43,038 nt of DNA from Coriobacteriia bacterium. GTDB taxonomy: Bacteria; Actinomycetota; Coriobacteriia; Anaerosomatales; JAAXUF01. Shown here in pieces: positions 39,205 through 43,038 of this stretch (position 1 is the stretch's first letter; every line of letters begins with the position of its first letter). Both the position numbers and the translations under genes were made by a program. The stretch lies in contig JAAXUF010000013.1 of the NCBI GenBank assembly GCA_013336165.1, forward strand, positions 1 through 43,038, read 5' to 3'. Below the pieces are notes generated by a model. It made no database searches and was not told the origin of the DNA. It saw only the letters and a list, made by a program, of their open reading frames with translations.

Positions 39205-39245
39205 CAATGAACGTCGCAGGCCCTTCTGACCTGCGACGTTCATTG
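39205..39245 (-). promoter_or_regulatory. Perfect 16-bp inverted repeat in the hom leader
   Basis: CAATGAACGTCGCAGG (39205-39220) and its exact reverse complement (39230-39245) flank a nine-base loop, 22 bases before the hom ATG. In the minus-strand RNA the stem is followed by CGUUUUC and then the AGGAGG site, so it could act as a terminator for the small upstream gene or as an attenuator. A -10-like TACAAT (39242-39247, with weak GCGACC at 39266-39271) overlaps its upstream arm, so an operator is the other reading. Confidence 0.6.
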
Positions 39246-39312
39246 TAGCGAAGCTACAGGATCTGGGTCGCGTTGTCTCCCCCGCGACTTCAAGCAAACC
39301 TTCACTCGTACT

Positions 39313-39537
39313 CTAGGATGCCGTCCGCATGGGAACGAGGCGCACCTGTTCGTAGCGCGGCGGATACGCGTTGGGATTGCGGGTCACATACTCTCCGCCG
39401 AACAGTGTCGACGCGATGCGAAGGGCAAGCTGCCTGCTGTCCGCCTTGACGATATATGGACCGTACTCCTCGCCACGCTCGAAGAAGAAAACGTTGTAGG
39501 TCTCCTGACGCTCCTTCAAGCTCTCTGTTGTCCTCAT
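39313..39537 (-). CDS. Small protein of unknown function
   Basis: A 74-residue frame starting MRTTESLKERQETYNVFFFE and continuing with RGEEYGPYIVKADSRQLALR, then IASTLFGGEYVTRNPNAYPPRYEQVRLVP. Its composition is balanced, with aromatic and charged residues alternating as in a small alpha/beta domain, and no membrane helix. I do not recognise a family. GGGGAG lies two bases before the ATG, rather close. A second frame on the same strand (ATG at 39628) overlaps its start and has coding-like codon use for its first 30 codons (MTRRYKESERDWSAYDN), so a frameshift or a second tiny gene is possible. Confidence 0.55.
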   Translation of the reverse strand: MRTTESLKERQETYNVFFFERGEEYGPYIVKADSRQLALRIASTLFGGEYVTRNPNAYPPRYEQVRLVPMRTAS

Positions 39538-39758
39538 GGCTCCCCACGCCTTTCATGACGCTCTGGCGGTGCGACGCGTTGTCGTACGCGCTCCAATCAC
39601 GTTCGCTCTCCTTGTATCGGCGAGTCATGAAGGAGACTTGAGAGGGAAAATATGGGCAGCTGCCGTTTTCGAAAGCGCGCACGCCCGCTCCAGCGGCGAG
39701 TTCGTACTGCTATGCTTTGCGGAACTGATGCCAGGATCTCCACTGATGGGACTACTCT
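39538..39758. other. Divergent intergenic region before the tandem MarR gene
   Basis: It holds the start of an alternative minus-strand frame (ATG 39628) and, on the plus strand, an extended -10-like TGCTATGCT (39708-39716) about 40 bases before the GTG of the MarR-like gene. No clear -35 element is seen. A 42-codon Arg-rich plus frame from 39652 is probably not real. Confidence 0.35.
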
Positions 39759-40628
39759 GTGGAAGCCTCAGAACGACTGATCCGATCCACAATCTTCGCC
39801 GGCATGCTCACGGTGCATCGTGCGCTGGACTACGAAACGCGTGGAGTGGGCGATATGAGCCTTGCCGACTATCTGATCCTGTCAAGGGCGACCCTGACTC
39901 CTGCAGGCGCGCCGATGCGCCACATGTCAGGTGAGTTTGATCTGCCGGTCGATGTGGTGGCCGCGAAATGCAGTCAATTCGAACGTTCCGGCCTTGCGGT
40001 GCGAACCCGCGATCGAAGTGATCGCCGTGCATTTTCCCTGTCTCCTACCGACCGAGGAATCGAACGGTACGACCTGATCGCTGGGTCACTTCACCTTCGG
40101 CTGCGAGCGCTGTGGTCAACTCTGCCGGAATCGACGTTCGAAGGAATCATCCACACGCTAGCCAACCTTGCGGCGGTTCCAGACAGTCTGGCTTCAGCCG
40201 CCGAAGAGCATCGGTTCTACCGCACAGTCTGCGCTGTTCACCTCTTCGCCAGCTCTTGTTTTCACGCTGCAATGAGCCTTGACCTCACGGTCGCCGAAGT
40301 CGCCATCCTTCTACTGCTCGATGATGCCAATGACCAACAAGCGGATTTCGCCGAAATACCATCGAATCTTGGCGTGTCGCAGACAATCGCCTTGCCGACC
40401 CTTGAATTGCTGGAGAAGCATGATCTTGTCGCCCACGAGGACGCTAGCCCTGAAAGTCGCTCACTTCTGCTGATATTGACCTCTCGCGGGATGCCGCTGT
40501 GTGCAGAACTCAAAGCGCGCCTTGCGGAGGCGTTGCTCGAGAGGGGCATTCACCTTGACGAGGAGTCGGCTGCGGCCCTCACAAGCATCTGTTCATTGCT
40601 GCGCCGCGGTACACGACACTTCAGCTAG
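39759..40628 (+). CDS. Tandem MarR-like transcription regulator (two fused winged-helix units)
   Basis: A 289-residue protein with no membrane or catalytic motif. Residues about 5-135 and 150-289 each follow the MarR layout: an N-terminal dimer helix, a winged helix, and a C-terminal helix. The wings are visible as VRTRDRSDRRAFSLSPTDRG (81-100) and AHEDASPESRSLLLILTSRG (225-244). In ordinary MarR proteins two separate chains make the DNA-binding dimer, so this may be a single-chain pseudo-dimer. The start is a GTG at 39759; an in-frame TGA 15 bases upstream rules out a longer form. It ends directly against the convergent torD-like gene and may control the respiratory genes there. Confidence 0.75.
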   Translation: MEASERLIRSTIFAGMLTVHRALDYETRGVGDMSLADYLILSRATLTPAGAPMRHMSGEFDLPVDVVAAKCSQFERSGLAVRTRDRSDRRAFSLSPTDRGIERYDLIAGSLHLRLRALWSTLPESTFEGIIHTLANLAAVPDSLASAAEEHRFYRTVCAVHLFASSCFHAAMSLDLTVAEVAILLLLDDANDQQADFAEIPSNLGVSQTIALPTLELLEKHDLVAHEDASPESRSLLLILTSRGMPLCAELKARLAEALLERGIHLDEESAAALTSICSLLRRGTRHFS

Positions 40629-41300
40629 TCACAAGAAGAACGGGTCGGCAATTGCGGCGCGGATGAGATGTGCAACAAAGACGTAGTAGTCAACCGACGT
40701 CGCACACTCGAGGGCATCGGAGAAACTCGCTGCAAACTCTCCCAAATGGCTTGAATGGAAATCACGTTCGAGGTTCTGCCACTCGCGTGCCTCTTCGTGG
40801 TCGCCTTGTCCCCAAGCAAGTGCCTCAGCGTGCGCAAGATAGAAGAGAAAGTCGAACTCGGAAGCAATATGGTCAGCACGCTCCCGAAAATCAGAGCGGC
40901 TGACGAGACCTAGCTGTTTGTAGCAGCGTTGTACTGCAAGCTCTTCACCCTGATACTCCGCGTAGTCGGCACCGTAGGGGCTGACTACAAGAGGGGTCTG
41001 GCAAAACAGCCGGGTGTATTCGACACGCAGCTCATGAAAGCGCCGGTCTTCGCTCGAAATATCCTCGACGTCTCCCGCACGAAAGACATATGAAGCAAGA
41101 GACTCATCACTCGACTCTTGGGCCGTAAGCACACACTGCTCCCGAAGCGAGCCTTCGACGAACGAGCGCCTAATGACGTCGTCCGGATAGACCAACATGT
41201 TTGCCAATTGGTGGTAGCTCCTGGCACGTTCCACGGCCTGCTGCGAGAAATAGAGAGCGAGCTCGCTGCTTTGTATGTCGTGGCCCTGCTTATCGTTCAC
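40629..41300 (-). CDS. TorD/DmsD-family molybdoenzyme chaperone
   Basis: Cytoplasmic chaperone that holds a molybdopterin oxidoreductase during cofactor insertion and Tat export. The 223-residue, all-helical protein has the family motif EYTRLFCQTPLVVSPYGADY (94-113) and DHIASEFDFLFYLAHAEALA (143-162). It starts at a GTG that overlaps the ferredoxin gene's end by 11 bases; another GTG 24 bases earlier is possible. The client enzyme is not in the window and probably lies beyond the right edge. Confidence 0.88.
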   Translation of the reverse strand: MNDKQGHDIQSSELALYFSQQAVERARSYHQLANMLVYPDDVIRRSFVEGSLREQCVLTAQESSDESLASYVFRAGDVEDISSEDRRFHELRVEYTRLFCQTPLVVSPYGADYAEYQGEELAVQRCYKQLGLVSRSDFRERADHIASEFDFLFYLAHAEALAWGQGDHEEAREWQNLERDFHSSHLGEFAASFSDALECATSVDYYVFVAHLIRAAIADPFFL

Positions 41301-42495
41301 AACTCTTCTTCTCTTTGCTCTCACGCATTATCTGTTTGACCGACTCCATCAGTTCGCCGATCCTAGGCTCACTGGCACACCAATGGCAAAGGCTTCCATC
41401 GCGTGCAAAGGTGGGGGCTCCACACCGTTCGCACACGATTGCGGGTTCGCTCAGGATGGCCCGCTCCTCAAATGGATCCGCCGTTATGCCATATTCACGC
41501 ACGATTGCCTGTCCCGTACAGGACATCGCACAGAGGCCGCAATCCGCGCACAACCCTGGCGTATAGAAGGTCTTGAATTCTCCGTCCTCAATACGTTGTT
41601 CAATCGCTCCGGTGGGACAAAACTGGCGGCAGACCCCGCAAGCGAGACACGCAGATGTATTGACCTTGAGCGCAGGCCAGACTGTGCTAACCCCTGCGGT
41701 TCTCCTGTCGCCCAGCCATGTCGTGCGCAAACGCTGTTTCCATTTCGGTACATGCTGTGCCGTAAGGCGCTGCCTGACCGACCGGTTCGCCGTGTGCGAC
41801 CGACGCTCAACCTCACGAAATGCCGAAAACAGAAGTGATCCCTGCCGAGCAAATCCTACGCGGAAATCGCGACCATGGGCACGCAGATCCACAGGTGGTT
41901 CTTGCGCGGAATCTGAGCCCCCCACGTTGAGGGAATCCGCTGCCGTTCCTTCACTGCACGAGATACGTCCCCTGCGACTTGTCAACGCCTCAATCCAAGT
42001 ATCCGCCAAGCGGACATTGGTTTTCAGAAGAGACCTTCCTTTTACGCAATCGCAAATCTTGCAGGCATCAACTCTGAGTATGACGCTATAGTTAAGCGCG
42101 GCCTCAAAGAGGGCGCCCGGAGAGTATGCACGCAGACAGACCGTGGTTCTTTCCGCCCCCGGAAGCGGTCCGTACTCAGCCTCAAACCTAGGACAGGTTA
42201 TCTCTACGGATATACCGGAACGCTTTCTGACCGCTTCCACCAGCTCATGTTCGGACCAACTTCGAGAGGAAAAGGCCTCCATCGGACAAGCAGCGATACA
42301 TACGCCACAACCTATGCACTTCGAACGCTGGAGAACGACATCCTGTCCTACGAAACGGATTGCCCCATTTGGGCATACGTGTTGACAATAACGACAACTT
42401 GAATCGGCTCTGCGCTGATTCAAGCAGCGGGACGGGTTTAGCACGAGATCTTGCACTCCCATTGGGGCGAATACACTACTCAAGCCGCAGCTCAT
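41290..42495 (-). CDS. Multi-cluster ferredoxin-type protein (four [4Fe-4S] motifs plus zinc ribbon)
   Basis: A 401-residue soluble electron-transfer protein. Two N-terminal cluster motifs (SSCRYCQHVCPNGAI with an upstream Cys24; KCIGCGVCIAACPMEAF, Cys60-70) are followed by a middle part with extra cysteines (VDACKICDC). Two C-terminal cluster motifs (ACLACGVCRQFCPTGAI, Cys283-293; LCADCGLCAMSCTGQAI, Cys316-326) and a zinc-ribbon CERCG ... CHWC (355-373) follow. No signal peptide or membrane helix is seen. I prefer the ATG at 42495 (GAGG five bases upstream); a GTG at 42558 would add 21 residues. Overlap with torD suggests it serves electron flow to, or assembly of, a molybdoenzyme. The exact partner is unknown. 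Confidence 0.8.
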   Translation of the reverse strand: MSCGLSSVFAPMGVQDLVLNPSRCLNQRRADSSCRYCQHVCPNGAIRFVGQDVVLQRSKCIGCGVCIAACPMEAFSSRSWSEHELVEAVRKRSGISVEITCPRFEAEYGPLPGAERTTVCLRAYSPGALFEAALNYSVILRVDACKICDCVKGRSLLKTNVRLADTWIEALTSRRGRISCSEGTAADSLNVGGSDSAQEPPVDLRAHGRDFRVGFARQGSLLFSAFREVERRSHTANRSVRQRLTAQHVPKWKQRLRTTWLGDRRTAGVSTVWPALKVNTSACLACGVCRQFCPTGAIEQRIEDGEFKTFYTPGLCADCGLCAMSCTGQAIVREYGITADPFEERAILSEPAIVCERCGAPTFARDGSLCHWCASEPRIGELMESVKQIMRESKEKKSCER

Positions 42496-42630
42496 CCCTT
42501 CCTCGAAGTCAGAGGTCCTGTCACCAGTATGAGCGGGTTCACGAAATTCGCATATCACGCCACTCTATTTAGTACCGGATCAGCGAATAACACTCCAACT
42601 TGACGCGCCATGGGGAGGAAAATGATACGG

Positions 42631-43038
42631 TCACGACGCCTCGCGCACCGTATCCTCGCTCGCCTCCCCCGCATCCGTCCCGACTCTTCCCCGGATCGGA
42701 TCGATCACCCGGCTCCTCACCGCCACAGCGATCCACTTCCAGTGCATAGCGAGGTGCACGATCACTGCCGCCAGCAGAACCGTCGCCGAGATGGAATGCA
42801 GAGGGTTCCACACGAAGTAGCCCGGTGCGAAGAGGCCGAAGGCGATGAGCACATGCCGAGACACCATGATCCCGGAGAGCATGCAGACCATGAGCGAGAC
42901 GAAGAGGACGCCGTCGATGACCAGGTTCCAGCGGGAGGCCACCGAGAGCCTGCCGGCGAAGCGTCTGAGGGTATCTGTCGTCCAGTCCCAGTGAAGGATC
43001 GTGTGCACGAGCGCCACGAGGAGCACGCCGAGGCTCAC
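42631..43038 (-). CDS. DUF4405-type membrane cytochrome b-like protein, 5' partial
   Basis: 135 residues are visible and the frame continues past the right edge. The piece starts at the end of one DUF4405-like unit (LLVALVHTILHWDW). It then has a complete second one: RWNLVIDGVLFVSLMVCMLSGIM, WNPLHSISATVLLAAVIVHLAMHWKWI. The histidines in LHSISA and HLAMHW suit heme binding inside the membrane. Such proteins act as membrane electron carriers with Fe-S or molybdo-enzymes. The C-terminal tail is cytoplasmic and charged. The GTG at 43038 is probably not the real start. Confidence 0.75.
   Translation of the reverse strand: MSLGVLLVALVHTILHWDWTTDTLRRFAGRLSVASRWNLVIDGVLFVSLMVCMLSGIMVSRHVLIAFGLFAPGYFVWNPLHSISATVLLAAVIVHLAMHWKWIAVAVRSRVIDPIRGRVGTDAGEASEDTVREAS

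Noticed and set aside
42398-42424. 8-bp inverted repeat (CTTGAATC/GATTCAAG) resembling a regulator site
   Set aside because: Lies inside the ferredoxin-type coding region with an 11-base spacer, not near a start; likely chance.

Overview
The window is a high-GC chromosomal segment. Almost every gene lies on the minus strand, so it is best read from right to left; only two genes, both transcription regulators, are on the plus strand. There is no rRNA, tRNA, insertion sequence, phage or CRISPR array that I can see. The backbone, in transcription order, is hom-thrB ... rho ... rpmE ... prfA-prmC-sua5 ... wecA-atpI/B/E/F/H/A/G/D/C-murA. From established knowledge this is the ancestral actinobacterial gene order (Mycobacterium keeps hom-thrC-thrB-rho-rpmE-prfA-hemK-sua5-rfe-atp ... 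murA). With the TorD chaperone, multi-cluster ferredoxin and FNR-type regulation, I infer an anaerobic or facultative member of the Actinomycetota, perhaps of the Coriobacteriia. No 16S gene is present to confirm this.

Region by region. 43038-40629: right edge with a DUF4405-type membrane cytochrome (cut), a four-cluster ferredoxin and a TorD-like chaperone, probably the accessory end of a molybdoenzyme locus lying to the right. 40628-39759 (+): an unusual regulator built from two MarR-like halves. 39537-36976: a small unknown gene, then hom and thrB (threonine branch; thrC is not in its usual slot). 36875-31757: a tight operon of metallophosphoesterase, cyclic 2,3-diphosphoglycerate synthetase, 2-phosphoglycerate kinase, transaldolase-like aldolase and rho, ended by a strong intrinsic terminator. 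The first two kinase/synthetase genes would make cyclic 2,3-diphosphoglycerate, a metabolite best known from methanogenic archaea. 31477-27881: GtrA-like protein, UDP-galactopyranose-mutase-like flavoprotein and a GT-C membrane glycosyltransferase. 27781-25554: rpmE with a long charged tail (own promoter, leader hairpin and terminator), thyX and a DUF1385 membrane protein. 25557-24261: a Crp/Fnr regulator (+) divergent from a YgbA-type nitrosative-stress protein, with an FNR-like palindrome between them.

24186-10352: a long unidirectional run, prfA-prmC-sua5-rpiB-glyA-upp-dCMP deaminase-wecA, then the complete F1Fo ATP synthase operon, ended by an intrinsic terminator at 10294-10327. 10199-7846: murA, fabZ and a left-handed beta-helix protein. 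7712-1: a near-gapless operon of LytR-CpsA-Psr ligase, WecG/TagA-type transferase, GT4 transferase, purine nucleoside phosphorylase, S-adenosylhomocysteinase, methylthioribose-1-phosphate isomerase and an auxin-efflux-carrier-type permease (cut at the left edge). WecA, WecG/TagA, GT4 and LCP together can make and anchor an undecaprenyl-linked wall polymer. AhcY, MtnA and PNP recycle the products of S-adenosylmethionine use. ThyX and dCMP deaminase cover dTMP synthesis.

The points most worth a second look are the cyclic diphosphoglycerate operon with its candidate phosphodiesterase and its link to rho, the divergent Crp/Fnr-YgbA pair with its FNR-type box, the tandem MarR fusion, and the TorD/ferredoxin/DUF4405 cluster.
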